DNA of 64,000 nucleotides from Roseicyclus marinus (GCF_030163795.1 NZ_JASJOF010000007.1:177989-241988), one strand, 5' to 3'. Shown: positions 22,815 through 32,599, counted from the stretch's first letter. Program-made: numbers and translations. The notes: a model not told the origin generated them from the letters alone.

Positions 22815-23633
22815 ATGGCCCACGCCAAGAACCACGATTACCACATCATCAACCCGTCGATCTGGCCGCTGATGGCGGCCGGTGCGGCCTTTGTCATGCT
22901 CTTCGGGGCGGTGAACTGGATGCATGGCGGCCTGCCCTGGATGTTCGCCATGGGCTTTGTCGCCACGCTCTACGTCATGTTCGGCTGGTGGGCCGACGTG
23001 GTGTCGGAAAGCAACGCGGGCGATCACACGCCGGTGGTGCGGATCGGCCTGCGCTACGGCTTCATCATGTTCATCATGTCCGAAGTGATGTTCTTCGTCG
23101 CGTGGTTCTGGGCGTTCTTCAAACACGCGCTCTACCCGATGAACGAATACGTGGCCTCCGCCTACGTGCCGCCGGAAATCTACGCGGTGGACCCGTTCCA
23201 CCTGCCGCTGATCAACACGCTGATCCTGCTTTTGTCGGGCTGTGCCGTGACCTGGTCGCACCATGCGCTGGTTCATGGCGGGCCGCGCAAGGACGTGGCC
23301 AACGGGCTGATCATCGGCGTCGTGCTGGGCCTGATCTTCACCGGGTTGCAGGCGTTCGAATATTACGAGCTGATCGCGCATTACGGCTGGAGCTTTGGTG
23401 GCGACAAGTTCTTTGCCACCTTCTTCCTCGCCACCGGGTTCCATGGCGCGCATGTGGTCATCGGGACGATCTTCCTGTTCGTCTGCTGGCTGCGGGTGCT
23501 GAAGGGCCATTTCACCGCCGAGAAGCATATCGGTTTCGAAGCAGCGGCCTGGTACTGGCACTTCGTCGACGTGGTGTGGCTGTTCCTGTTCCTGGCGGTC
23601 TACATCTGGGGCCAGGCGGTCGTGATCGGCTGA
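22815..23633 (+). CDS. ctaE: cytochrome c oxidase subunit III
   Basis: Integral membrane subunit of aa3 oxidase with seven predicted helices in 272 residues. Conserved stretches include the N-terminal [44 protein letters not shown] (with the conserved Glu) and the C-terminal [14 protein letters not shown]. It follows ctaG by 26 bases and is succeeded by a strong terminator, so it likely ends the main cta transcript. Confidence 0.97.
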   Translation: MAHAKNHDYHIINPSIWPLMAAGAAFVMLFGAVNWMHGGLPWMFAMGFVATLYVMFGWWADVVSESNAGDHTPVVRIGLRYGFIMFIMSEVMFFVAWFWAFFKHALYPMNEYVASAYVPPEIYAVDPFHLPLINTLILLLSGCAVTWSHHALVHGGPRKDVANGLIIGVVLGLIFTGLQAFEYYELIAHYGWSFGGDKFFATFFLATGFHGAHVVIGTIFLFVCWLRVLKGHFTAEKHIGFEAAAWYWHFVDVVWLFLFLAVYIWGQAVVIG

Positions 23634-23640
23634 GGATGGG

Positions 23641-23664
23641 CCGGGGGGTGATCCCCCCGGTTTT
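23641..23664 (+). terminator. intrinsic terminator after ctaE
   Basis: A perfect eight-base-pair stem CCGGGGGG (23641-23648) / CCCCCCGG (23653-23660) with loop TGAT is followed by TTTT, eight bases after the ctaE stop. Confidence 0.85.
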
Positions 23665-23676
23665 GTCCTGACTGGA

Positions 23677-23735
23677 GCTTTGCCACGACTCTTTAGGTGG
23701 TGGGGGGCTCTGCCAAGAGTCTTTAGTTCGGGGGG
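23677..23735 (+). repeat. degenerate tandem pair of about 30 bases
   Basis: Two consecutive imperfect copies share GC-T-TGCCA-GA-TCTTTAG and then a G run (23677-23706 and 23707-23735). Each ends at the start of a G-rich hairpin. They form the upstream part of the dispersed-repeat block between ctaE and surf1. Confidence 0.5.
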
Positions 23736-23791
23736 CGCTGCCCCCCAACGGCCTGCGGCCTCCCCCCGGAGTTTTCGGGCCAAGATGAAGG
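23730..23791 (-). repeat. dispersed intergenic repeat, copy 2
   Basis: In reverse orientation, positions 23761-23791 read CCTTCATCTTGGCCCGAAAA followed by CTCCGGGGGGA on the minus strand. The adjoining GGGGGGC/GCCCCCC hairpin occupies 23730-23746. Same family as the copies at 9.3, 29.3, 29.5, 44.0 and 61.4 kb. Confidence 0.6.
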
Positions 23792-23820
23792 GGCGGGGAC
23801 GTTAACCTTGATGAAACGTG

Positions 23821-23849
23821 AAGGCCTGCCAGATGCGGCGGGCCTTTTT
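23821..23849 (+). terminator. terminator-like hairpin just before surf1
   Basis: AGGCCTGCC pairs with GGCGGGCCT (one G-T wobble), and TTTTT follows at 23845-23849. The surf1 ribosome site starts five bases later, so the element could work as a leader attenuator or insulate surf1 from upstream transcription. Confidence 0.6.
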
Positions 23850-23863
23850 CCTTGGAGGATGCC

Positions 23864-24538
23864 ATGGGGCGGATGATCAGCGTTGCGGTCTTTGGGGCGG
23901 TCGGTATCGCCATCCTCGTGTCGCTGGGGGTCTGGCAGCTGCAGAGGCTGGGCTGGAAGGAAGCCATCTTGGCCGATATCGAGGCGCGGATCGCGGATGC
24001 GCCCGTGGCCCTGCCCGATGCGCCCGACCCGGAGGCCGATCGCTACCTGCCGGTCGAGGTGGCGGGCCGGATCGGGGAGGAGGCCCTGCGGGTTCTGGTG
24101 AGCCAGCGCGGGATCGGGGCAGGCTACCGGCTGATTTCCGTGTTGGAGACCGCGGGCGGGCGGCGGGTTCTGCTGGACCGGGGTGTCTTGCCGGTGGCGG
24201 ATGACCTGCCCGCGCCGCCCGATGGCGTGGTTGCGGTGTTGGGCAATCTGCATTGGCCCGAGGAGCGGGACGGGTTCACGCCCGAAAATGACGTGGCCGG
24301 CAATATCTGGTTCGCGCGCGATGTGGGCGTGATGGCGGCACATCTGGGGACGGAGCCGGTGCTTGTGATCGCGCGGGCGATGGAGCCTGCGGAGGCGGGG
24401 GTTACGCCGTTGCCGGTGACCAGCGAGGGCATTCCCAACGATCATCTGAACTACGCCGTGACATGGTTTTTGCTGGCGCTGGTCTGGTTGGGGATGACAG
24501 TGTTTCTGCTGTGGCGTATCAGGCTGCGACCAGACTAG
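23864..24538 (+). CDS. surf1: SURF1 family cytochrome oxidase biogenesis protein
   Basis: Inner-membrane protein needed for heme A insertion into the oxidase. The 224-residue protein has two terminal membrane helices, one at about residues 3-23 and one near 200-220, enclosing a periplasmic domain. The family signatures LGVWQLQRLGWKE and the C-terminal NDHLNYAVTWFLLALVWLGM are visible. GGAGG lies five bases before the ATG at 23864, preferring it to an upstream TTG that overlaps the ribosome site. Next gene thrC starts 15 bases on. Confidence 0.93.
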   Translation: MGRMISVAVFGAVGIAILVSLGVWQLQRLGWKEAILADIEARIADAPVALPDAPDPEADRYLPVEVAGRIGEEALRVLVSQRGIGAGYRLISVLETAGGRRVLLDRGVLPVADDLPAPPDGVVAVLGNLHWPEERDGFTPENDVAGNIWFARDVGVMAAHLGTEPVLVIARAMEPAEAGVTPLPVTSEGIPNDHLNYAVTWFLLALVWLGMTVFLLWRIRLRPD

Positions 24539-24553
24539 GGGACACCTGCGCCC

Positions 24554-25939
24554 ATGCGCTATATCTCGACCCGGGGTCAGGCCCCGGTGCTGACCTTCGA
24601 AGACACGATGCTGACGGGATTGGCGCGCGATGGCGGGCTGTATGTGCCCGAGACGCTGCCCAAAATGAGTGCCGGCGATATCGCGGCGCTGGCGGGCCTG
24701 TCCTATGAGGAGGTCGCGTTTCGCGTGATGCGGCCCTTCGTGGGCGAGAGTTTCACCGATGCGGAATTCGGCGATTGCATCGCGCGGGCCTATGCGGGGT
24801 TCGGCCATGCGGCGCGCGCGCCGCTCAAGCAATTGCAGGACAATCATTTCCTGCTGGAGCTGTTCCACGGGCCGACGCTGGCTTTCAAGGATTTCGCGAT
24901 GCAGCTGATCGGTCAGCTGTTCCAGACGGCCTTGGCGCGGTCGGGCGATCGCGTGACCATCGTGGGGGCGACGAGCGGGGACACGGGGTCGGCAGCGATG
25001 GAGGCCTTTCGCGGCCTGTCGAATGTCGATGTCTTCATCCTCTATCCCCATGGCCGGGTGTCGGAGGTGCAGCGCCGCCAGATGACCACCGTGACCGAGG
25101 CCAATGCCCATGCGCTGGCCATCGACGGGACCTTTGATGACGCGCAGGCGCGGTTGAAGGACATGTTCAACGATTTCGCCTTTCGCGACGAGGTGCGGCT
25201 GGCGGGCGTGAATTCGATCAATTTCGCCCGCGTTCTGGCGCAGGTGGTCTATTATTTCACTGCCGCCGTCGCCTTGGGCGCGCCGCATCGCAAGGTGTCG
25301 TTTTGCGTGCCGACGGGGAATTTCGGGGATATCTTTGCCGGATATCTCGCCAAGCGGATGGGATTGCCCATCGAGAAGCTGGTGGTGGCGACGAACCAGA
25401 ACGACATCTTGCACCGCGCGCTGTCGACGGGGGATTACGTGACGCAAGGCGTTGCGCCCTCGATCAGCCCGTCGATGGATATCCAGGTCAGTTCGAATTT
25501 CGAGCGCGCGCTGTTCGACGCCTATGGGCGTGACGGGGGCGCGGTGGCGCAATTGATGGCGGAGTTGAAGGCCGGGGGCTTTCACATCAGCCAAGGGGCG
25601 CTGGAGGCGTTGCGGGGCGATTTCGCGAGCGGGCGCGCGTCGGAGGCCGAGACGGCCGCGATGATCGCGCGGGCGCGGGCCGAGATGGGCGAACTCTTGT
25701 GCCCGCATTCGGCGGTGGGTGTGCATGTGGCGCAAGATTTCGTTGGGGCCACGCCCCTTGTGACGTTGGCGACCGCGCATCCGGCGAAATTCCCCGACGC
25801 GGTCGAGGCGGCGACAGGCATCCGGCCCGGCTTGCCGCCCCGCATGGCCGATCTGTTCGAACGTCCCGAGCGGGTGAGCCGGGTTCCCAATGATCTTGCG
25901 GCCCTCGAGGCCCATGTGCGCGAGGCCTTGGCCCGATGA
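24554..25939 (+). CDS. thrC: threonine synthase
   Basis: Pyridoxal-phosphate enzyme making threonine from O-phosphohomoserine. At 461 residues it belongs to the long (yeast/proteobacterial) class. The PLP-binding Lys is in GPTLAFKDFAMQ near residue 115, and the phosphate-binding segment GATSGDTGSAAMEAF follows near 140. The N-terminus MRYISTRG is the usual one. It overlaps the M16 peptidase start by four bases (ATGA), and the cta-surf1-thrC-M16 order is common in Rhodobacterales. Confidence 0.96.
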   Translation: MRYISTRGQAPVLTFEDTMLTGLARDGGLYVPETLPKMSAGDIAALAGLSYEEVAFRVMRPFVGESFTDAEFGDCIARAYAGFGHAARAPLKQLQDNHFLLELFHGPTLAFKDFAMQLIGQLFQTALARSGDRVTIVGATSGDTGSAAMEAFRGLSNVDVFILYPHGRVSEVQRRQMTTVTEANAHALAIDGTFDDAQARLKDMFNDFAFRDEVRLAGVNSINFARVLAQVVYYFTAAVALGAPHRKVSFCVPTGNFGDIFAGYLAKRMGLPIEKLVVATNQNDILHRALSTGDYVTQGVAPSISPSMDIQVSSNFERALFDAYGRDGGAVAQLMAELKAGGFHISQGALEALRGDFASGRASEAETAAMIARARAEMGELLCPHSAVGVHVAQDFVGATPLVTLATAHPAKFPDAVEAATGIRPGLPPRMADLFERPERVSRVPNDLAALEAHVREALAR

Positions 25940-27198
25940 GCGTGGCTATTCACACCCTGTCGAACGGTCTGCGGATCGTGACCGAGTATATGCCGGGGCT
26001 GGAATCGGCCGCGCTGGGCCTGTGGGTGTCGGCGGGCGGGCGGCACGAGGCCCCCGAGCAGAACGGGGTCGCGCATTTCCTGGAACACATGGCGTTCAAG
26101 GGGACGGCGCGGCGCAGCGCGCTTCAGATCGCGGAAGAGATCGAGGATGTGGGCGGCTATATCAACGCCTATACGAGCCGCGAGGTGACGGCCTATTATG
26201 CGCGGGTGTTGCGGCAAGATGTGCCTCTGGCGCTCGACCTGATCGCCGATATCGTGCTGAACCCGGTTTTCGATCCGCGCGAGATCGAGGTGGAGCGGGG
26301 CGTGATCTTGCAGGAGATCGGGCAGGCCGCCGATACGCCCGATGACATCATTTTCGACTGGTTGCAGGAAGAGGCCTATCCGGGGCAGGCGCTGGGGCGG
26401 ACGATCCTTGGCCCCGCCGAACGGGTGCGGGCCTTTGACCGGGGGGATTTCGACCGGTTCGTGGCCGAGCATTACGGGGCGGGCCAGTTGATCCTGTCGG
26501 CGGCGGGTGCGGTCGATCACGACGAGATCGTGCGGTTGGCCGAAGCGGCCTTTGGCCATCTGCCGCGGTCCTTGCCCGTGGTGCCGGAGGCGGCGGTTTT
26601 CGCGGGCGGCGAGCGGCGGGTGGTGAAGAAGCTGGAGCAGGCGCATTTCACCCTTGCGCTGGAAGCGCCCGGTTACCGGTCGGACGATATCTATACCGCG
26701 CAGATCTATGCCAGTGCGCTGGGCGGCGGCATGTCGTCGAGGCTGTTCCAAGAGATCCGCGAGAAGCGGGGGCTGTGCTACACGATCTATGCCTCTGTCG
26801 GCAGCTACGACGATACCGGGATGCTGACGATCTATGCCGGGACATCGGGCAAGGAATTGCCGGAACTGGTGGGGCTGACGGTGGATGAATTGCGCCGCTC
26901 GGCCGAGGACATGACCGAAGCGGAGTTGGCGCGGGCGCGGGCGCAGATGAAGGCGGGGCTTTTGATGGGGCTTGAAAGCCCCTCGTCGCGGGCGGAGCGG
27001 TTGGCGCGGTTGGTCGCGATCTGGAACCGGGTGCCGCCCTTGGAGGAAACGGTCGAGCGGATCGACGCGGTCAATCTGGCGGGGCTGAGGGAGCATGCGG
27101 GGGCGCTGGTCGCCTCGGGTCAAGCGGCGATGGCGCTTTACGGGCCGGTCGGCAAGGCCCCGGATCTGGGCCGGGTGCGGGAGCGTCTGGCGGCGTGA
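25936..27198 (+). CDS. M16 family zinc metallopeptidase (processing-peptidase type)
   Basis: A 420-residue inverzincin resembling the mitochondrial processing peptidase beta subunit. The zinc motif HFLEHMAFKG (HxxEH) is present near residue 53, with the downstream third ligand Glu in VERGVILQEI. The second half contains the glycine-rich SALGGGMSSRLFQEIREKRGLCY typical of the C-terminal domain. No signal peptide is visible, so a cytoplasmic site is likely. It is coupled to thrC and to the following acetyltransferase. Confidence 0.92.
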   Translation: MSVAIHTLSNGLRIVTEYMPGLESAALGLWVSAGGRHEAPEQNGVAHFLEHMAFKGTARRSALQIAEEIEDVGGYINAYTSREVTAYYARVLRQDVPLALDLIADIVLNPVFDPREIEVERGVILQEIGQAADTPDDIIFDWLQEEAYPGQALGRTILGPAERVRAFDRGDFDRFVAEHYGAGQLILSAAGAVDHDEIVRLAEAAFGHLPRSLPVVPEAAVFAGGERRVVKKLEQAHFTLALEAPGYRSDDIYTAQIYASALGGGMSSRLFQEIREKRGLCYTIYASVGSYDDTGMLTIYAGTSGKELPELVGLTVDELRRSAEDMTEAELARARAQMKAGLLMGLESPSSRAERLARLVAIWNRVPPLEETVERIDAVNLAGLREHAGALVASGQAAMALYGPVGKAPDLGRVRERLAA

Positions 27199-27782
27199 TG
27201 CTGGCGCGCAAACGGCATCTGAGGCTGGAGACCGAGCGCCTGACGCTGCGCCTGCCGCGGCATGGCGATTACCGGTCCTGGGCGGCGCTGCGCGAGGCGT
27301 CGCGCGAATTCCTCGCGCCGTGGGAGCCGACATGGGCCGCCGACCACCTGAGCCGCAAGAGCTTCACCGGCCGGGTCTACTGGTCGCAGCGGGCGCTGGG
27401 GCAGGGGAGTGCGGTGCCGCTTTTCATCTTTCGCCGGGCGGACGAGGTGCTTTTGGGGGCGATCACGCTGGACAATATCCGGCGGGGGCCGGCGCAATCG
27501 GCGACGCTGGGGTATTGGATCGGGGAGATCCATGCCCGCCAAGGGTATATGCGCGAGGCCATCGGGGCGGTGGTGCATCATGCCTTTCGCGAGCAGGATC
27601 TGAGCCGGGTCGAGGCCGCCTGCCTGCCGGAAAACGCCGCCTCGCGCGGGGTGCTGGAAAAGGCGGGGTTCAAATACGAAGGCGTGGCGCAAAGCTATCT
27701 GCAGATCGCGGGGCGCTGGCGCAATCATGTGCTGTACGCCCATCTGCGCCATGATCGGCGCGGGCGGACCGAGATCGGCTGA
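27198..27782 (+). CDS. GNAT family N-acetyltransferase, RimJ-like
   Basis: A 194-residue acetyltransferase of the RimJ/RimL type that modifies N-terminal amino groups of ribosomal or other proteins using acetyl-CoA. The N-terminal LETERLTLRLP, the central LGYWIGEIHARQGYMREA (acetyl-CoA pyrophosphate-binding loop) and ENAASRGVLEKAGF are characteristic. The ATG at 27198 overlaps the M16 stop (TGATG). The actual substrate is unknown. Confidence 0.88.
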   Translation: MLARKRHLRLETERLTLRLPRHGDYRSWAALREASREFLAPWEPTWAADHLSRKSFTGRVYWSQRALGQGSAVPLFIFRRADEVLLGAITLDNIRRGPAQSATLGYWIGEIHARQGYMREAIGAVVHHAFREQDLSRVEAACLPENAASRGVLEKAGFKYEGVAQSYLQIAGRWRNHVLYAHLRHDRRGRTEIG

Positions 27783-27813
27783 GGCCGGGCCAGGGCGGGG
27801 GAGGGACGAGACC

Positions 27814-29211
27814 ATGAGCGACATTGCCCAAAGACTGGCCGCGATCCTGCCTGCCGCGGCGCTGCGCGCGGTGGCCCCCAGCTACCTGGAGGAACCGCGC
27901 GGACGCTGGCACGGGCAGGCGGCGGCCATCGTGGCGCCGGGATCGGTGGCGGAGGTCGCGGCCGTGCTGCGGCTGTGCAGCGAGATGCGCGCCCCGGTCA
28001 TCCCCTATGGCGGGGGTACGGGGCTGGTCGGCGGGCAATTGGCCGAAGAGGGCACGCCGCCCGTGATCTTGTCGCTGGAACGGATGCGCGCGATCCGCAG
28101 TTTTGACGCCGAGGCCGGCACGATGATCGTGGAGGCGGGCGCGATCCTCGCGGAGATCCATGCCGCCGCCGAAGCCGAGGAGTGGATTTTCCCGCTGACG
28201 CTGGCAAGCCAGGGATCGGCGCGGCTGGGCGGGCTTTTGGCCACCAATGCGGGCGGCGTGAACGTGATCCGCTACGGCAATGCGCGCGATCTGGTGCTTG
28301 GGGTCGAGGCGGTGTTGGCCGATGGCACGGTGATCGACACGCTGTCGCCCCTGCGCAAGGACAACACGGGCTATGACCTGCGGCATCTGCTGATCGGGTC
28401 GGAGGGGACGCTGGGGGTGATCACGGCGGCCTCGTTGCGGCTGTTTCCGAAACCGGCGGCCGTTGGGGCGGCGATGATGGTCGTGCCCTCGCCCGAGGCG
28501 GCGCTGGGGCTGTTGAAACTGGCGCAGGCGATGGTGGGCCCGTCTTTGTCGGCGTTCGAACTGATCGGGCGCGAGGGGTTGCTGTTCCTCGACGCGGTGG
28601 GGCCGGAAACGCGCCAGCCCTTCGATCCGCGCCCTGACTGGATCTGCCTGATCGATCTGGGCATGGGCGCGGGGGCAAGCCCGGAAGAGGCGCTGGAGGC
28701 GCTCTTCGCGGAAGCCTATGAGCGGGATCTGGTCAGCGATGGCGTGATCGCGCAATCCGAGGCGCAGCGGGCCGAGTTCTGGGCGCTGCGGGAGAATATC
28801 CCGGCGGCCAATCGCCGGATCGGCGCGATCTCGTCGCATGATATCTCGGTGCCTGTCGCGGCGATCCCGCGCTTCATCGCCATGGCCCCCGAGCGGATAG
28901 GCGCCGTGGGCGAATTCCGGTTGAATTGTTTCGGCCACATGGGCGACGGGAACCTGCATTACAACGTCTTCCCGATGCCCGGCAAATCGCCCGCCGATCA
29001 CGAGAACCAGCGCGGCGCGATCAAGCGGGCGGTGCATGACCTTGTTCAGGAATTGGGTGGGTCGGTCTCGGCGGAACACGGGGTCGGGCGGCTCAAGGTC
29101 GAGGACCTCGAGCGCTACGGCGATCCGGGGAAACTGGCGGCGATGCGGGCGATCAAGGCGGCACTGGACCCTTTGGGCATCTTGAACCCCGGTGCGGTGT
29201 TGCGGGCCTGA
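27814..29211 (+). CDS. FAD-linked oxidase, GlcD/D-2-hydroxyglutarate dehydrogenase-like
   Basis: A 465-residue flavoprotein. The FAD-binding PCMH domain shows PYGGGTGLVGGQL, GSARLGGLLATNAGGVNVIRYG and GYDLRHLLIGSEGTLGV. The C-terminal oxidase domain ends with HMGDGNLHYNVF, SAEHGVGR and LNPGAVL, all typical of D-2-hydroxyacid dehydrogenases. Substrates in this family include glycolate, D-lactate and D-2-hydroxyglutarate, and the sequence does not decide among them. A ribosome site (gagggacgag) precedes ATG 27814. Confidence 0.88.
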   Translation: MSDIAQRLAAILPAAALRAVAPSYLEEPRGRWHGQAAAIVAPGSVAEVAAVLRLCSEMRAPVIPYGGGTGLVGGQLAEEGTPPVILSLERMRAIRSFDAEAGTMIVEAGAILAEIHAAAEAEEWIFPLTLASQGSARLGGLLATNAGGVNVIRYGNARDLVLGVEAVLADGTVIDTLSPLRKDNTGYDLRHLLIGSEGTLGVITAASLRLFPKPAAVGAAMMVVPSPEAALGLLKLAQAMVGPSLSAFELIGREGLLFLDAVGPETRQPFDPRPDWICLIDLGMGAGASPEEALEALFAEAYERDLVSDGVIAQSEAQRAEFWALRENIPAANRRIGAISSHDISVPVAAIPRFIAMAPERIGAVGEFRLNCFGHMGDGNLHYNVFPMPGKSPADHENQRGAIKRAVHDLVQELGGSVSAEHGVGRLKVEDLERYGDPGKLAAMRAIKAALDPLGILNPGAVLRA

Positions 29212-29307
29212 GGGCGGCGATCCCCGCGTCGCGCCCCTGTTGGGGGCGCTCCTTGGGGTGGTGGCGCATCCAATGCCATGGCTGGCGGCGTGCTTGTGAG
29301 GTCTGTT

Positions 29308-29343
29308 GGAGCCTCCGGCGGGGATATTTTTGAAACAGAGAAG
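29308..29343 (-). repeat. dispersed intergenic repeat, copy 3
   Basis: The minus strand reads CTTCTCTGTTTCAAAAATAT followed by CCCCGCCGGAGGC. It is an inverted counterpart of copy 4 about 130 bases away. Here the CTTCATCTT box of the other copies is replaced by CTTCTCTGTTT. Confidence 0.55.
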
Positions 29344-29470
29344 ACGGGGACAAGGATGACCCCGACCGGTCAAGCAGCCGGTCGGGGCTTCTCCGTTTGC
29401 GGTCATCGGCGTCCCCGCCTGTACCGCAAGACCAAGCTGCGCCGAAAAGGGTGAAGAAAGCGTTTAGAGC

Positions 29471-29533
29471 CTTCTCTGTTTTCCAAATATCCCGGGGGGA
29501 GGCGCGCAAAGCGCGACGGGGGGCTGGCCCCCC
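29471..29533 (+). repeat. dispersed intergenic repeat, copy 4
   Basis: Reads CTTCTCTGTTTTCCAAATAT then CCCGGGGGGAGG and ends in a GGGGGGC/GCCCCCC hairpin (29518-29533). It lies just before the metG stop. Confidence 0.55.
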
Positions 29534-29546
29534 TCTGCCCCTGCCG

Positions 29547-31268
29547 TCAGCGCCTGACGCCTGCGAAGCGCGCGGCCCAATCTTCCCGCGTGGCATCGTC
29601 GATCTTGGCGAAGAGGACATCCGGCACGCTGAAGCCATGACCCGGCTTCAGGGCGCCGAGGGCCGTTTCGGCGCTATCGTGCCAGGCAAGATCCACGCCC
29701 ATGGCGCCCGCCATGGTGGCGGCGGCATCGGGGATGAAGGGCGATGACAGCCCGGCGTAGAAGGGGATGAGGTTCAGCGCGAGCCGCGTGATCGCAGCGG
29801 CGCGGTCGGGGTCTTCCTTGAACACGGTCCAGGGGCCTGCCGATTGCAGGTATTCGTTGCCCGCGACCCAGATCGCGCGCAGCTCGGCCGCGGCCTTGCG
29901 GATCTCGATCGCGTCCATATGGGCCTCGTACCGACGGAGCCGCGTTTCGAGATCGGCGATCAGCGCCTCCTCTTGCGGGCCGTAGGTGCCGCCCTCGGGC
30001 ACGGTCTCGCCGAATTTCGAGCGGCAGAACTTGGTGATCCGGCTCACGAAATTCCCCAGCACATCGGCGAGGTCCTTGTTCACGTCCTGCTGGAACGCTT
30101 CCCAAGTGAATTCGGTGTCCGAGGTTTCGGGAACATGGGACAGGAGCCACCAGCGCCAGTAATCGGCGGGCAGGATCTCGAGCGCCTGGTCCATGAAGAC
30201 GCCGCGGCCCTGGCTCGTGGAGAACTGGCCGCCGTCATAATTCAGGTAGTTGAAGGATTTGATGTAATCGACGAGCTTCCACGGCTCGCCCGATCCGAGG
30301 ATCGTCGAGGGGAAGGAGAGCGTGTGGAACGGCACGTTGTCCTTGCCCATGAACTGTACGTAGCGCACGTCATCGGCGCCCTTGTCGGTGCGCCACCAGC
30401 GTTCCCAACCTTTCTCCGATCCGGGGCCCTTGCCCGCCTCGACCCATTCGGCGGCGCAGGCGATGTATTCGATGGGGGCGTCGAACCAGACGTAGAAGAC
30501 CTTGCCTTCCATGCCCGGCCAGTCCTGATCGCCCTTCTTCACCGGGATGCCCCAGTCGAGATCGCGGGTGATGCCGCGATCCTGCAGCCCGTCGCCATCG
30601 TCGAGCCATTTGCGGGCGATGGACGTGGTCAGGATCGGCCAGTCGGATTTGCTGTCGATCCAGGCGCGCAGCTGGTCGCGCATCGCCGATTGGCGCAGGT
30701 AGAGGTGTTTCGTCTCGCGCACCTCCAGATCGGTGGCGCCGGAAATCGCGGAGCGGGGATTGATGAGGTCGGTGGGGTCGAGCTGCTTGGTGCAGTTTTC
30801 GCATTGATCGCCGCGGGCCTTGTCATAGCCGCAATTGGGGCAGGTGCCCTCGATATAGCGGTCGGGCAGGAAACGGCCGTCGGCGTTGGAATAGACCTGT
30901 TTTTCCGACACTTCGCGGATCAGGCCGGCCTCGGCCAGTCGGCCCGCGAAATGCTGGGTCAGGCGGTGGTTCTGGGGCGAGGAGGAGCGGCCGAAATGGT
31001 CGAAGGACAGCCGGAAGCCGCGCCCGAGCGCGTCCTGCACCGCCCACATTTCGGCGCAATACTCGGCCACGGGTTTGCCCGCCTTGGCGGCGGCAAGCTC
31101 GGCGGGGGTGCCGTGTTCGTCGGTGGCGCAGAGAAACAGCACCTCGTCGCCGCGGGCGCGCTTGTAGCGGGCGAAGAGATCGGCTGGCAGCTGGCTGCCG
31201 ACGAGATTGCCGAGGTGCTTGATCCCGTTGATGTAGGGGATCGCCGAGGTGATGAGGATGCGTGCCAT
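29547..31268 (-). CDS. metG: methionyl-tRNA synthetase
   Basis: Class I synthetase that charges tRNA-Met, 573 residues. The N-terminus [16 protein letters not shown] contains the HIGH-equivalent (HLGN). A zinc-knuckle CPNCG...CENC lies near residue 145, and [10 protein letters not shown] is typical. The KMSKS loop is altered to [13 protein letters not shown]-type loops occur in relatives, but here the leading Lys is Gln. There is no C-terminal dimerisation (Trbp111-like) domain, consistent with the length. Confidence 0.95.
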   Translation of the reverse strand: MARILITSAIPYINGIKHLGNLVGSQLPADLFARYKRARGDEVLFLCATDEHGTPAELAAAKAGKPVAEYCAEMWAVQDALGRGFRLSFDHFGRSSSPQNHRLTQHFAGRLAEAGLIREVSEKQVYSNADGRFLPDRYIEGTCPNCGYDKARGDQCENCTKQLDPTDLINPRSAISGATDLEVRETKHLYLRQSAMRDQLRAWIDSKSDWPILTTSIARKWLDDGDGLQDRGITRDLDWGIPVKKGDQDWPGMEGKVFYVWFDAPIEYIACAAEWVEAGKGPGSEKGWERWWRTDKGADDVRYVQFMGKDNVPFHTLSFPSTILGSGEPWKLVDYIKSFNYLNYDGGQFSTSQGRGVFMDQALEILPADYWRWWLLSHVPETSDTEFTWEAFQQDVNKDLADVLGNFVSRITKFCRSKFGETVPEGGTYGPQEEALIADLETRLRRYEAHMDAIEIRKAAAELRAIWVAGNEYLQSAGPWTVFKEDPDRAAAITRLALNLIPFYAGLSSPFIPDAAATMAGAMGVDLAWHDSAETALGALKPGHGFSVPDVLFAKIDDATREDWAARFAGVRR

Positions 31269-31378
31269 GGCCTTGCCCTTCGGATGCGCGTGGGCGTGGG
31301 TTTAGCGGGCGGGCGCGGGCATGGCCAGAGGGGATGGCAGGATGCGTGAGGGGTTGGCCACGCGGGCGGCGCGCGGCC

Positions 31379-32599
31379 TCAATCCCGGCCGGTGCGGCGG
31401 AAGATGCGCCCGACGAGGAACGAGGTGCGCGGGATCCAGACATAGGGGCCGCGCGGTTGGGCGGGGGGGCGCAGTCGCATCCGGATCACGCCGAAGACGA
31501 CAAGGCCGACATGGGCCAGCGCGATCAACGCAAAGAGGGCGGCAGGCCCATAGGCCGCGATCAGCCAAGCGGTGCCGACGGGGGCGGCGATGGCCCCGAT
31601 GGCGTAGAAGAACATGAGCGCGGCCGACAGTTCGACGCGCTGGTCATCCTCGGCCCAGTCATGGGCATGGGCGGCGGAAATGGAATAGATCGGGAAGGTC
31701 GCGGCCCCGAAGACGAGGGCCGCGACGAAGATCGCGGCGACGCCGAGGCCCGAAAAGGCGACGGTGATGCCGCAAGCGGCGATGGAAAAGGCCGAGAACC
31801 ACAAGAGCACGGTGCGCCGGTCATGGCGGTCGGCGGCCCAGCCCGCGGGCCATTGCGCGAAGGCCCCGCCAAGGACATAGGCGGCGAGGAAGAGGCCGAT
31901 CTGATCGGCCGTCAGCCCCACCTGCGCGCCGTAGAGCGGCCCCACCATCCGGAAGGCCGCGCCCGAGACGCCCGAGACGATGACGCCCGCCACCGCCAGC
32001 GGCGAGAGCCGCCAGGCAAGGCCCGGGCGCAGGCGGGGGGCGGCACCCGTGTCGGGTTGGGGGGTGCGGGTCAACGTCAGCGGCAGAAGCGCTGCGATGC
32101 ACAGGATGCCCAGGAGGTTGTAGGAAACATAGGAGGCGGGATCGAGGACGCCGATCATCAGCTGCGCGATCAGGCTGCCGCCGGTGTCGACCATGCGGTA
32201 GGTACCCATGGTGCGGCCCCGGTTGGCATTGTCGGTCTTGGCCTGCAACCACGCCTCGATCACCGTGTAGCAGCCCGCGACGCAAAAACCGGTGGCCGCG
32301 CGCATGGCCGACCAGGCATAGGGATCGACGACCATCATATGGGCCAGAAGCCCGATGGCGCCCGCCGCGATGAAGGCCGCGAAGGCGCGCGAATGGCCGA
32401 CCGAGCCCATCACGCGCGGCGCCCACCAGCAGCCGATGAAGAAGCCGAAGAAATGCGCCGAGCCCAAAAGGCCGATCTGCCCGTTGGTGAAGCCCAGTTC
32501 CGTGCCTGACAGCACGTCGAGCGGCCCCACGCCCCCCGAGGAGAGTTGCAAGAGCAGCACCGAGAGAAACAGCGCGGCGAAGGAGATGATGAGGCGCAT
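31379..32599 (-). CDS. MFS transporter
   Basis: A 406-residue polytopic protein with about 12 hydrophobic segments. The organisation matches the YcaD-like/CynX-like sugar and drug MFS branch; DRHDRRTVLLW after helix 8 is the mid-protein loop typical of MFS carriers. The ATG at 32599 places the first helix (LIISFAALFLSVLLLQL) at the N-terminus. It lies between metG and the TetR gene on the same strand. The substrate cannot be inferred. Confidence 0.87.
   Translation of the reverse strand: MRLIISFAALFLSVLLLQLSSGGVGPLDVLSGTELGFTNGQIGLLGSAHFFGFFIGCWWAPRVMGSVGHSRAFAAFIAAGAIGLLAHMMVVDPYAWSAMRAATGFCVAGCYTVIEAWLQAKTDNANRGRTMGTYRMVDTGGSLIAQLMIGVLDPASYVSYNLLGILCIAALLPLTLTRTPQPDTGAAPRLRPGLAWRLSPLAVAGVIVSGVSGAAFRMVGPLYGAQVGLTADQIGLFLAAYVLGGAFAQWPAGWAADRHDRRTVLLWFSAFSIAACGITVAFSGLGVAAIFVAALVFGAATFPIYSISAAHAHDWAEDDQRVELSAALMFFYAIGAIAAPVGTAWLIAAYGPAALFALIALAHVGLVVFGVIRMRLRPPAQPRGPYVWIPRTSFLVGRIFRRTGRD

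Larger units (their letters stand above)
29212..29546. other. gene-free intergenic region carrying an inverted pair of dispersed repeats
   Basis: The 335 bases between two convergent genes contain no convincing coding region. They hold two copies of the dispersed intergenic repeat in opposite orientation (29308-29343 and 29471-29533), and a GGGGGGC/GCCCCCC hairpin close to the metG stop. No RNA gene is evident. Confidence 0.7.
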
